Assembly (NCBI RefSeq): GCF_032118995.1
Contig: NC_092653.1
Span: 22,711,202-22,775,201 of the forward strand
Length of the DNA stretch: 64,000 bases
Direction: 5' to 3'
DNA from: Asterias amurensis
Lineage: Eukaryota; Echinodermata; Asteroidea; Forcipulatida; Asteriidae
This document shows positions 45,301-54,907 of the stretch, piece after piece (the first letter of the stretch is position 1; the number at the start of each line of letters is the position of its first letter). The position numbers and the translations under genes are program-made. The notes beneath the pieces are model-generated. The model saw nothing but the letters and a program-made list of their open reading frames with translations. It was not told the origin of the DNA and made no database searches.

Positions 45301-47663
45301 GTCTGGGTGCCTGGGCAAGGAAAACTGCTTTAAAACAGCCTGGGGAGTTTTTTAAATGTCAAATATAACTATTTTAAAGTTCAACAGGAACATGCAAGTT
45401 AGTCACTTGGTTTTAGTTTCTTGATGTTTAAGCAGAGAGAGGAAGTCGGCTTTGATGGGCTTGGAATAAAATCCACACATGGCTTTATACTAAGTTGCCC
45501 ACCAGCAAGTTTATTATGGAGTAGAATATTTATTATAACAAAGAATCTAACCAAAACCTGGCAGTGAGTTAGTAATAAAGTAAGATTAAAATACTTATTG
45601 CTCTTGGGTTTTGTTTTTTCTAGGGGAGTCGAGTTTGTCTTGTTTAGAACTAGTTTTAAAACAACATTGTTTACAGGGCCATTTGAAACACAGGTCGGTT
45701 AAAAGTGAATGCACAATTTAATGTGTGGACCATCATTCATTACAAATGTAACCTTATGTGTGAATGAAATAATAGGCACATCCGTTTACCATTATGAACA
45801 TTATTAACCAAATAAATTGTTTCCTGTTCCAATATTAACAGCGCCAATAACCAATGTAAGTATTTTATCAAGGTCAAAGTTTACACTGGACCACACTACA
45901 TGGCAAAGGCCAGTGATTGTATCATCGGACCAGTAACCAGACAAGTCCAGCAGTCTTGAGCTTTTGTTCAAATCTTGACAGTTAGTCTGTTACTAAAAAC
46001 ATAGGCCTAATTCTGTAGATTGCTAAAGCATTCTTACACATACAAATTTAGGTAAAATGTTATAAACCTGTGTGCCTTTTCAAATTCAAACAGTTCAACT
46101 GTTTAAAAACTGTGAAGGGATTTTTCCTTCTCATACACATTTCAATTCTGGTCAGTTACAGAATAAGTTCTGGTCCAATAAATATTTTGAGCTACAAGCC
46201 GTGCAATCAAGTATTGTTGGTTTCCCCACCCCCAAGTTGGGGCCCTGGGAACATTATCAAGAGGTTTATCGCATACCACTGGATTCAAGGAATCAACAGT
46301 GTTTGACAGATGATGTTTCACAAAAGAGACTGTTTAATATTGATTTTTTGAAAATGACTTGAGGGACCCGGTATGGATGTTCATGAAATACATGTACATT
46401 CCTAAAAAGTTTGTGTAGATAGTTTGTATATACAAGATATAGGCCTAGCGTGTGAATATTGAATAGTTAGTGTGTGTACTGTATCACATACAAAAAGGCA
46501 ATGTCTCTTTTGCTGAGATGATCTGAAAGAGAAAGTTTGTGTCAGATATTGTCTAGACAGGCCCCCTCATTCAAATGGTAGGCCCCCTCATTCAAATGGT
46601 AGGCCCCCTAATCCTACAGTAAAACATTGTATTGTTTTGCGCTTGACAATTTTTTTTTTTTTTAGTTCTTGTTCCTCCATGGTTCTTCAAACCTTAATTT
46701 CTGAGAATTGTAGTATCTGTAAAACTGTGTCTGAAAGCACGGAAAGGCAATTGAAATGTCCTGGGTGGGGAGACTACATTGTAAGTGACGTAGCCGCAAT
46801 ATAACGGCTTTTAAATTGGTTTCACTTCCCCTTTCAGTATGTAGAATAAATTTTAAAGTCAATGGATATATTATTGTTTAAATCAAAACTTAAGGTTGGT
46901 CATATGAGGTGCAAAGTAATTATGGGAAAAAAGGGGGAAAAAAAGAATATATTTATAATTAAACAACAACATTTATTACTGGACATCGTTAATTCTAAAT
47001 GCCAACCCCCGTTAATATCAATGAAGACTCCTTACATCTGATACTACATGTACCGGTAGTTGAATTAAAACAAAAAAAATTAACATTGATTTTTTAACTT
47101 CTGATTTGATTTGGAACAAGATCCAAACATTAGCAGACATAAAGATCACAACATAAATAGAAATACCAGGTAAAACAATTTATAAATGACAAATCGGGCA
47201 AAGTTTTCCAGATCCTGCCACCCACTTCAGACAGTAAACTCATTTTCAGTTTCACAGCAGGAAAAGAATGTTGAGTCAACTTGAGTAAATTGGATATTAT
47301 TTTAAGTTCATACCAAATGAGAAAGTTGGGCAAGGCACAAGCTTTTCATCGAATAGAAATCATTTAGTGGGGAATGCATCATATTGATAATGATTTTATG
47401 AAACTGAATGAGTTTTTGCTGAAGTCAGCAACAAGAGCAACTGGTTGCTCTATTCTGTTATGCATTTTAAGAAAACACACCCTCTCCACTCTTCACCAAG
47501 AAATATCTAATAATAATAATAATAAACGAAACCATTAGTAGCATGCCATTGCAGTTTATAGAAGAAACAAAGTGACAAACGATGTATACAAATACTTACA
47601 AAATATCAAAATGACAAGATTTGACAGGCTTTTCCAAAGTACTCCATTGGTAATTCTAGCCAT
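33400..47663 (-). CDS. PLPP: Phospholipid phosphatase (PLPP/LPP, PAP2 family), 6 exons
   Basis: Integral membrane lipid phosphatase that dephosphorylates phosphatidic acid, lysophosphatidic acid and sphingosine-1-phosphate, with its active site facing the cell exterior or lumen. Exons: 47600-47663, 38654-38814, 37359-37702, 36703-36760, 35174-35350 and 33400-33573. All phases agree, giving 325 residues. Motif C1 is K139-YMVGRL-R146-P147. C2 is P194-S-G-H197 (proton donor His). C3 is SR243-VSDFK-H249-FFS-D253 (nucleophile His249). All catalytic residues are present. RGFYCNDASIRYPYKD in loop 1 is typical of animal PLPP1/2/3. N-I-S in loop 2 is a glycosylation site. Six membrane segments are expected. 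I cannot tell which vertebrate paralogue is closest. Intron 1, about 8.8 kb, is full of transposons. Confidence 0.95.
33704..34030. repeat. Inverted-repeat element in PLPP intron 5
   Basis: CATCCTTTTCATCTGACGAC at the left is mirrored by GAGTTGCTAGAGGAAAAAGATG at the right, and TGTAATTCC is mirrored further in. A diverged copy of one arm lies at 8183-8300. Confidence 0.7.
34251..34447. repeat. Palindromic repeat, CAGACTATAGAGACAGTTG arms
   Basis: Left CCTCAGACTATAGAGACAGT, right ACTGTCTCGATAGTCTGAGG, ~50-bp arms. The right half plus flank matches 756-950 in the GPCR intron. Confidence 0.75.
34600..34740 (-). repeat. tRNA-derived SINE
   Basis: Minus strand: GGTGGTCTAGTTGGTATGAC (A box), GTCGTGGGTCGAATCCCACC (B box). 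Same family as 51070-51200. The anticodon region has no clean stem. Confidence 0.8.
34799..35170. repeat. TTAA-type MITE directly behind the PLPP exon 5 donor
   Basis: Starts TTAAAGCCATTGGACCCTTT and ends AAGTGTATAATGGCTTTAA. Exon 5 ends at 35174 and the donor is GTGAGT (35173-35168), so the element's end begins at intron position about +7. A diverged member of the family with ACACNAAGTGNGA near the right end. Confidence 0.85.
35750..36380. repeat. Degenerate GGAATATCAGAGAAT tandem array
   Basis: Roughly 630 bp of imperfect repeats built from GGAATATCAG and AGAATATGC blocks, 12-25 bp spacing, in PLPP intron 4. Confidence 0.85.
36498..36642. repeat. MITE, GAGACTTTGGGACG ends
   Basis: About 145 bp with ~50-bp inverted arms: left GAGACTTTGGGACGATAGGG, right complement with CAAGCGTCCCAAAAGTCTC. 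It lies 60 bp from PLPP exon 4, in intron 4. Confidence 0.85.
37990..38112 (-). repeat. tRNA-derived SINE fragment
   Basis: Contains AGTGTCTTACTTAAGGACA and ACACTCTGCTGGTCAGAAAC, the tRNA-head and junction motifs of the SINE family at 12040 and 31095. Confidence 0.65.
38267..38559. repeat. AGAACTAGAGGGCGC MITE, third copy
   Basis: About 293 bp, uninterrupted: ATAGAGTTATTATAAGAACT at the left and AGTTCTTATGTATAACTCTA at the right. It ends about 95 bp before PLPP exon 2. Confidence 0.88.
38889..39267. mobile_element. hAT-type MITE rich in ATCGATAT, 8-bp target duplication
   Basis: Ends TAAGCTTGGGCGATATCG and complement. The interior is mostly CGATAT/ATCGCG repeats. TGGCCTAT flanks it on both sides (38881-38888 and 39268-39275), an exact 8-bp duplication typical of hAT elements. 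Confidence 0.92.
39285..39617. repeat. Foldback MITE, second copy of 12086-12475
   Basis: Same arms (AGGAACACGTTGCCTTGGAT) and centre (GAGTCAAAACTTTGACTC). The right arm lacks about 50 bp present in the left, so the palindrome is asymmetric. It starts only 10 bp after the hAT-type MITE's right target repeat. Confidence 0.9.
40692..41053. repeat. TTAA-type MITE, AGACGCTATGTCAG ends
   Basis: TTAA, then AGACGCTATGTCAGATTTTT at the left; AAAAATCTGACATAGCATCT then TTAA at the right. 28-bp inverted ends, ~350-bp body without coding potential. Confidence 0.9.
41083..41288. repeat. 206-bp foldback palindrome, GC-rich centre
   Basis: Left GCTAGTCTTGGTGCAAGACG, centre near 41181 (TCCACTCACCGCCGGAGAGT), right complement. 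Arms of ~100 bp. ATAGA flanks both sides. It lies 30 bp after the preceding MITE. Confidence 0.88.
41780..42078 (+). repeat. tRNA-derived SINE, close to full length
   Basis: Head TTGGCCGAGTGGATAAAGAG (A-box-like), body with CTCCCCAGGGAGCTGAGA, tail AATAGCGCTATGTAAATTAT followed by ATT triplets. The tail pattern is shared by many animal SINEs. A TTAA-type MITE begins 10 bp after it. Confidence 0.85.
42089..42474. repeat. TTAA-type MITE, reverse orientation
   Basis: Left TTTAAAGACACTGGACACTA, right CAACAGTGTCCAATGCCTTTAA. The body has GAGACTTCAAGTTCTAAATC and CAGAGGGAGCCGTTTCTCAC. Confidence 0.88.
42678..43124. repeat. Palindromic MITE, 447 bp, GGGCCCAATTTCATAG ends
   Basis: The best copy of this family. 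Left GGGCCCAATTTCATAGAGCT, right AGCTCTATGAAATTGGGCCC, with long mirrored arms and inner repeats of GCTTAAGCA. Confidence 0.92.
44614..44838. repeat. GGCCCAATTTCATAG MITE with a TTAA-type MITE fragment inside
   Basis: Outer ends GGCCCCAATTTCATAGAG and CAGATCTATGAAATTGGGC. At about 44657-44745 it holds the left end of a TTAA-type MITE (TTAAAGGCACTGGACCTTAT). Confidence 0.7.
46562..46611. repeat. 24-bp tandem pair
   Basis: CCCCCTCATTCAAATGGTAG repeated twice exactly, then a partial third. Confidence 0.95.
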
Positions 47664-48430
47664 TTCGCACACGAAAGACGCACGCTCGACTGTTCTTCTG
47701 TCAAAAGTCGTCTGCACTGCCTGCTGCACTGCATGCGGTTTTCTGCCCCCTAACAACAACCTGTGAAAAGTCTGCGAGTCGAGAGAGTGTCCGGAATGCT
47801 GCTGATAAAAATGCCAGTCAGTGCTGATGATTCGTTTGACGTCAACGAAGTTTCTGGTTTAGTTCCGTCCGCATTGGAAAACCGCAATAAGTCTTTTCGC
47901 AGTATTAGTAGTAGCAGGAATTTTCTTCACAAAATTTGTGTTCACTCAACCTTGAATTGCACAACACTAAAATTAGTGGTGGGTAGCACAGCGCCCTCCT
48001 GTGGCGAAGATACGAAGACTTTCGACCGTTTTATCATTTATCGATACCACGACAGGTGTCTGTGTGTTATCCGATTTCAATTTCCGGTTTCAATTGTACT
48101 CGAATAATGACCATTGTACACAATGGCTGAACTCGCTTTATGCAACTGTTAGTAAATAACCTCGGACAATGATATACATTGTAGCTCTAAATTCTAACTT
48201 GAACCCTGCGTATTTTATTATATTTTCGAGGGTAAGTTTCTGTTCTAAAAACAAAGGAAACCAAAGCATCCACGCGAACCACAGAGGACTTGCGGAAGTT
48301 TATTAACTCAATCGATACCGGGGAGGTATCGATTCCAAGGTGTTTGGTGTCGCAATATCTAGCGCGGCAAATTTGACAAGCACAAAAAACCGCACCCAAA
48401 ACAAAAACGGTCAAAACATACATCAACAAA
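47664..48430. promoter_or_regulatory. Head-to-head promoter region, PLPP / unknown gene
   Basis: 767 bp between two divergent start codons. It holds no recognised repeat and is less AT-rich than the flanks, which fits a bidirectional promoter. No TATA box is evident. The role is inferred from gene orientation. Confidence 0.5.
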
Positions 48431-51400
48431 ATGGAAGGGGCACATCTTCTCTGTCATGTCATGACTCTTCGAGAGAAGAACAACAAAACAAATGAAAAGT
48501 TCGTCATAGGTTCGCCGAATGTTTCGACAAAAGGGGTAGAGAGTTTGATGGGTAAAACTGGACGATCAGCTCTGCAGCCGATGTCTTTGAACGCAGGTTT
48601 GACGGGTTTGGTGCCGAGTTTAGAATCCAAAGCGAGCCGTCAACTTCGGTCTGTCAAACGGGCTGTCGGAACATTCAAAGCGGTGAGTACTAAATCAGGA
48701 GGCCACTTGCCATAATTGCGTTTAGATTTAAATTATAGTCTGACCTGCTGACTCTTGTCAAGAGTCTTGAATGTTAGTGAGCACTTTGATTACTTGATAG
48801 AGATACCCCCTTTGCCCTACTCCTACTATATATAACTATATGAGTCTACGAACTAGCTAGGAGTTTCGTTCAGCTTTTTTTACATCCAGAAGTGGACTTT
48901 GGCTGAGTACCAGGGTAGACGTAGATGTAGCTATCGTCTCCGGTTGGACGATAGCCAAATGAACCTCATAGTTCCAGGACTATAGTTCCCCCCCCCCGGC
49001 AAATGGTCAGATGGTCAGATGGTAGGCCTAGTCTCAACATGCTCAATCAAATCACTTGGGTGGGATTCAATCCCTGACCCTGACCTTTGAAAATGGCGGC
49101 TTTTAAAAATCACAATTCAAATCTAACCATTACCAGTACCCCCAGGGCCCTTCAGCCCTCGACCTACATGTATTTTAATGTATCTGAGCTAGCCTGCCGG
49201 CCTAGCTTAGCTAGCATGTCTAGAGAGAGACGAGACTAAAACTTAAAGAGTATTTGCCTGCTGCTTTTTGTTCACAGCACGTACTTATTCACATCGATGA
49301 AATTGTAAGGGTTATCAGATTATTGATTAAAATAGTTATATGTTTGTTATTACAGAAGATGAAACCATCTGGTAGGAAATGTCAAAGCACCAAGCGTCGT
49401 CTGCTAGATATGACTGTATCAGCAACCCCACAAACACCAGAGGGCGTCCTTCGTCTAGTACAGTCCCCACTGCCAAATTCGGCCTTTGCAACACCCAGAA
49501 ACACAAGACGCTATCGGGATACAGCTCAGATGCTTACCCCATACTCGCCCCTAGAGGGACTTCGAAGGTCTGAGAGAATTGCAAGTAGAACACCGACTCC
49601 AATGAAATACGCTCCACGATCTTCAACAAGAAGGCACCAACCCAGAAGGTATTACGAATCTATAAATAAAAAGTCAACTTGCAGGTTCAACTATGTATTA
49701 TACACTTTATGGGAGTGTTGGCTCTGAACAGAGTCGGTGTGGTCAACTTGCAGGATGGGAGTGTTGGCTCTGAAAAGAGTCGGTGTGGTCAACTTGCAGG
49801 ATGGGAGTGTTGGCTCTGAACAGTGTGGTCAACTTACAGGTTCAACCTTGTTGTATACACTTCTATGGGAGTGTTGGCTCTGAAAAGAGTCGATGTGGTC
49901 AACTTGCAGGTACAACTATTAGGGCCACTGATTTTCCGCGATGGCGGAAAACGGATGGAATTTGCCCTTTGAAATGGAAAAATGTAAATTTGTATTGGAG
50001 CTTTGCTAAGGACGCCACAGCTGTGGATGCTGTTGGATATTTTGAGGCCCGATTCTAATTTTTCCATTCGTTTTCTATCGAAAATATTCAGGCTTCAAAC
50101 CCCAGGACGATTTGAAGGTGAGCTCGACAGCGTAACAGCCAGGATTAATGTTCTAGCACAGAGCATGAAGGTGTTTGAATCCATGGAAACTGGCATCACA
50201 AAAACTATTGCAAGACAGGAAAGGTATGCATGAAATATTTAGGGTATTTCTGTGGGAAAAGTAAGGAATGAGATGCAATCTCTTGAAGAATAGTGCTTGG
50301 TACATCACACTAGCCTAAATGAACTGGGGTGGTAAATATTCAAATAGTGGTCGAGCGGTTAAGAGCACCTGACTCAAACTCTTGTGTGTCTGATCAGAAA
50401 AGTTTGGATTCTAGTCCCAATCCTGACACTTGTGTCTTTTACAAAAACAGATTGAAAGCCATAGGTCCCAAGTTCAGTTATTAATAGTATTGGGCCAGTT
50501 AACCCATATCTGAACAAATCCTGTGGCCTCTGGGCTCGGAATTGGCAGAAAATTCCACAAGACCCAACCAGGGCTTGTGGCTACAAATAATTACTGAACC
50601 AGAATTTGTTTAACAACACCAGGCTAATCTTCATCAGTAAAAGCCTGCAGCCAAGTATATACCGGTAAATTCAAGCCCTGGGTCTTGTGTTTTGCAAAAA
50701 CACTTTGAAGTTCTAAAAAAAAACACTATTTTTTTGATGGTTTCAACAGCAACAACAGCGTGACAGAAATAAAGGTAGAATCAAAAGATGGTGAAGCTAA
50801 AAAGGCACTGAGGGGAAAGCGTACAAGCAGCCTGACAAGTCTGAAGGAGAGCCTCCAGAAACGCTTGAAGAAACAACCTTCGGATGCGAACATGGAAGGG
50901 ACCAGGGAAGAGACAACAGAGGAAGAGACACAGAAGCGAAAAAGAACCAACGATAAAACATCAAAGGAAGAGTCTGCACAGGAAAATGAGGGGTATGTTG
51001 ATTGTAAAAAATATTGTTGTTACCCTTAGTGTATGAAGCACCGTATACTCGGTACTTTCTTGAGTTCTGTGAAATAAAAAACCACAGGTAAATCACTCGG
51101 GTGGGATTCGAACCCACAACCTTTGCATTGTTAGAGCAGATCACCGCAAGACCACCAAGCTAACCTTGTGGCGAGATGCAGTTCAAATGCTATGAGTTAA
51201 CAAAGGGTACCTCTGTGATTTGACTGTCCTGCTTTTTAACTACAGGGGGGAGGTAGAAAATCGGCTGGTGTCCCAGGAAATTCTGCGTGGGAGATTCGAT
51301 CCCCAATGGGAAATTAACATGGGCTGAGGAGAATGACTCAAAAGAGGGCGCCATCGGAAGAAGTTTGTACACAGTTTGTCATATGGGGGGGGGGGGAACA

Positions 51401-51683
51401 CCAAATCTCCGGGGGGACAGAATCTTCTGCCACACCAGGACTACTACTTTAGGGTATAGTGGATCGTTATAAACTTGCGGAGTGAGATCTTAATGAGTAA
51501 TGTATTTTCTCCAATTAACACAGCACAGTAAAGAAGATGCAGAAACGCCAGAGTAGCTTGTCCAATGTGAAAGAAGATCTACGACGAAGTATAAAGCCAA
51601 GAAAGGGCCAACATCCAAAAGAGAAGGTCATCAAGGAAAACGAAGATGAAGGAGAGAGTGAAAATGTTCCTCTAATTCTCTAG
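48431..51683 (+). CDS. Basic Ser/Thr-Pro-rich protein of unknown family, 5 exons
   Basis: Exons 48431-48682, 49356-49648, 50092-50223, 50750-50992 and 51524-51683 join in agreeing phases (0, 2, 2, 2) and give 359 residues. No enzyme domain or membrane segment is seen. The N-terminal third is basic. Exon 2 has several TP sites (SATPQTP, FATPRN, MLTPYSP, RTPTP) and RRSERIA, a pattern common in Cdk-regulated mitotic and chromatin proteins. Exon 3 encodes a probable short helix (TARINVLAQSMKVFESME). Exons 4 and 5 encode two related basic blocks, SSLTSLKESLQKRLKK and SSLSNVKEDLRRSIKP. The exon 1/2 region faintly recalls vertebrate PIMREG, too weakly to name. AATAAA (51685-51690) follows the stop after one base. 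Head to head with PLPP. The gene is real; its function is unknown. Confidence 0.8.
49035..49095 (-). repeat. SINE fragment in intron 1 of the unknown gene
   Basis: CACTTGGGTGGGATTCAATCCCTGACCC resembles the B-box region of the SINE at 51070 and 34600; only this piece remains. Confidence 0.5.
49674..49920. repeat. Minisatellite, ~51-bp unit, just after an exon 2 donor
   Basis: Four to five copies containing GGGAGTGTTGGCTCTGAA, then AGAGTCGGTGTGG, then TCAACTTGCAGG. It starts 26 bp after exon 2 of the unknown gene. Each unit carries an acceptor-like TTGCAG. Confidence 0.9.
50340..50460 (+). repeat. tRNA-derived SINE head
   Basis: GTGGTCGAGCGGTTAAGAGC (A box, Leu/Ser-tRNA-like), then TCTGATCAGAAAAGTTTGGA, TTCTAGTCCC and CTGACACTTGTGTC. 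Same family as 12040 and 31095. In intron 3 of the unknown gene. Confidence 0.75.
51070..51200 (-). repeat. tRNA-derived SINE
   Basis: CACTCGGGTGGGATTCGAAC (B box on the minus strand) and ACCTTTGCATTGTTAGAGCA, as at 34600-34740. In intron 4 of the unknown gene. Confidence 0.78.
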
Positions 51684-53282
51684 AAATAAAAGCATGTCTG
51701 ACATTTTGTTCTTACAAGGACAAGCAACTGTTTCCTTCTTAAAGGGCCCTCTCCAATCTACATGTATGAGGGAATATTTCATTATGAGGCAATAACCAGG
51801 GGGTAAAGGGCACCCTTTGATGAAATTGTAAATATCTACTGTAGCATTTCAAGGGCACCAAGGCAATTTCCTGGGGCATGGAGGCAATCACTGAAGTATC
51901 AGGCCTGCAGGGGCATGGAGGTGATTTCCTCTGATGCCCACTTTAAGTATAAGGCCTGTATAGTGTGAATGGGTTTTCTAAAGACAGGTGTATGTTGCCC
52001 AAGTTCTTGTTGCAAAATTTAATGTTTGTTTTATATTTTACTACACAATGTGGTTAAGAATTTTGGGACAAGCAAAATTCTAGTGCCCAATTAGTTTCAT
52101 TCTTAAAGGTGTTGGGCCTTATTTTACTCAAAGTTGATAACTTTGGATTGGGGTGGCAGGGAATTGAAACGCTTAATTTTTCTGCTTTATGAATATCAGT
52201 GCATTAGATTTGAACCAAACATTTTTGTTAAATTTTTATAACAAAACATTGAGATTTTGACTTGTTGAATCTAAAGTATATTTTAATCTGCATGAATGGT
52301 TATGATAACCCCATTATATTAATCTTTACCTAGTTTTTATCTAAATTATCTATGTATCAATGCTTGTAATGTAACAGTTGTATGTTTTTTATGTGTATAA
52401 TGTCCATGTAATGAATATATCGAATACTAACTTCTACTAAAACTGAAATACAGCTGAAGTTCATATTTATATCCCGTTTAAAAATTTATACTTAATAGGC
52501 AAAATTTCAATACTATTCAGAGGTGAATATTGAATACTTTTTAACCTGTGGTGAAGTGCAAATTTTATTGAGAGGTAAAGCATTTGGAAGGAATTTTTTA
52601 ACATATTGGCAAAGAAAACGCTGATCCATTAAGATCTGCTTTGACCAATCCCAACAGCAAGGGTTTCCCCCAAAAAGCCAACAAAACTCTGCTACATGAA
52701 AAATCTTAAAACAAAATGATGCTAAGTTTCTGCTAACCTATGAATACTTGGTGCTACTCAGTTCCAGTGATTCCATTGGATACAATGATAATCACTGGAT
52801 AAACGTGCAGTGACATGAGCTTCCCATAGATGCCCAAACAGTACACTCCTATCACGTCTGCCATAGAGTTTGACTGCGTATCTCTATGTAAGATGAATGT
52901 AGGTCAAATGTGCAGTACACGCCGGCTGGGGGCCGGTCTCTGGTGTTATTCACGAGCCTAGAAGTGTGACGTCAGATGTGCAGGCTACGGTGGGTGGGGC
53001 TTAATGAATCATTCTATTGAGAAACATTTATGTTTAGAAACTGAATATTGTGTAGAAACCAGATGCTTGGAATGAATTAAACTTTCCAAGACAAACTGAC
53101 TCTGTATGCCGGTCAAACTTTGCATGTTAATATTAATGCAATATTTTATTGGAATATTGGTTTATTTAATCACATTTATAAATGTTAATGGCTTTATTTT
53201 ACTGCAATAATACTATATTTTAAAATGGATGCGAGTGTGTAATGTTTACAGGACTGAAGAATCAAGATGAAGTATGTCTTTG

Positions 53283-53855
53283 TTAAGGGATTGTACACGT
53301 TTGGATTGGAATCCACTGTCTACAGTTCAATCTCATACTATTGTGAAAGTTATAATCCATAAAACTAACCTGTGAAAACTTCATTTCAAAAGGTTGTTGC
53401 TTTTTTGAGTTATCGCTGAAACTCTGTAGCGGTTATGTCCACACAGGAATAATGGGTGCGTTCGTTTAGCTTCCCTGGGTCGACCCTGGTACGTTCGAAT
53501 AGCTTTGACGGGGCTCACCTGGTCAGCCCCCAGTGCCCTTCTTGTGGAGTGGGTTACTTTGGGGTGACCTGATGTGCATGCGGTCACCATGAGAGGGCGA
53601 GTGTGATCGCTCCATTAGCTCTTGTCAGGGGCTCACCCGAGTAAGCACCGCGGGGTCGACCCAGGGAAGCTTATCAAACGCACCCAATATATAATACATA
53701 ATTGGAATACACAATCTGAGAAAACATGTCCGACAGTAGCGCTTCTCAACCTCAAATTTTGGGGATGAAAACTTGTCTTTATCATAACCCCATTACTTTG
53801 CTAGTACGTACTGCAATTCATTTTAAGAGTGGTACCAAACGTAAACCTTCCCTTA
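53283..53855. repeat. TTAA-type MITE, GTACACGTTTGG variant, split by another element
   Basis: Left TTAAGGGATTGTACACGTTT, right GGTACCAAACGTAAACCTTC then CCTTA. The body (TGGAATACACAATCTGAGAA, AACCTGTGAAAACTTCAT) matches 55485-55848. Confidence 0.8.
53454..53685. mobile_element. Nested MITE, GGGTGCGTT ends, AAT target duplication
   Basis: 232 bp inserted in the element at 53283-53855. The ~30-bp inverted ends read GGGTGCGTTCGTTTAGCTTC and AAGCTTATCAAACGCACCC. AAT flanks both sides (53451-53453, 53686-53688). Three-base duplications suggest a Harbinger-like origin, which is inference. Confidence 0.85.
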
Positions 53856-54907
53856 CAACCCACAGTACTGTTGCTGACAAGTACTTACACCTTGATATAA
53901 TTCTATGCATGTATTTCAAGTCTATGTGTAACACTAAGTCTCAAAACCTTAACGTATTATCCAAATAAGTAACAGGGTTTGCCTATCGAAAGCAAGGGCA
54001 CTTCACTTGGAAAATCTTAAAGGTTTTAGGAAACTTTTGAAGGGGCACCAAGGCCAAGACAGGGGCAATGAAGGCCATGGCCTCTGTATATTCTAGTCTG
54101 TCTTTGCTGTGCAGTTGTTGCAACAGTTCAAATCGGTCCCGACAATGTAAGAAACACTAAATAAAAGTTAATATTTACACTCAAAAACTCTTTAATGTCA
54201 GCGGCTTTTTCTTTAACACGTTCTGTAATTCAATGCATAAGACTGTCTTTTTTGATGAATTTTACAGGTAAAATTTAAGACTTGGAATGAGGCCAATTCC
54301 ATTTAGTCTGGTCCCCTTGTTAGTTACCCAACATGGCCATTATTGGCAGATGCAACTCTAAAGGGCAATTTCAAAAAACAGGCTTGAGTTCCTACTCTGG
54401 CATCATCATTATTTTTGAGAATTATGCACTGTGCTGCAACCTCAAACAGGTTTTGTATGGTGGAGCAACTGTGCACAGAATGACTAGTGCAATGTGTACA
54501 TGCAATATGCATTCACATAGCAGGCTGCATTAAATGCATTTATCAATTCATCATTCAAAACCATGTGGACAATACTGACCAATCAGACAGTAGGAGGGGT
54601 AATCTTTCCAAATAACTGCCCAATCAAGTAGCTGGATTGACTGGTATGCAATGTATCAAAGTATCTGTACAAACGGCAACAAACAACTACAAATCAGTTT
54701 ACAGCGACACTTTAAAGCTGCCAACAACCTCGCTAAACTTCAACAGTCGACCATTTTGTTTTACTGACAATGCATTGGTTCAAGCCCTCTTGATGGTTTG
54801 GGCAATCAAGGTCATTTTAACAGGCATTGTTTATGATCCAAGTGGACTGTAGAAGAATGCAGAGTTGAGTTTACTGGATAAAAATATAAATACAGCTGGA
54901 CACTTGA

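Larger units (their letters stand above)
39618..47599. other. Remainder of PLPP intron 1
   Basis: No further coding exon is supported. It holds MITEs (40692-41053, 41083-41288, 42089-42474, 42678-43124, 44614-44838), a SINE (41780-42078) and a 24-bp tandem pair (46562-46611). Long AT-rich parts (39620-40690, 43130-44610, 44840-47590) show nothing I can name. Confidence 0.55.
51691..54907. other. Region between converging unknown gene and BCL7
   Basis: No gene is supported. It holds AGGCCTG-type MITE pieces (51770-51960, 53975-54100), a nested MITE pair (53283-53855) and otherwise AT-rich unique DNA (51980-53280, 54110-54900). Both 3' UTRs lie here. Confidence 0.55.

Noticed and set aside
47763-48107. 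A 114-codon plus-strand frame between PLPP and the unknown gene
   Set aside because: It has no recognisable motif and no joining exon, and lies in the promoter region of two divergent genes.
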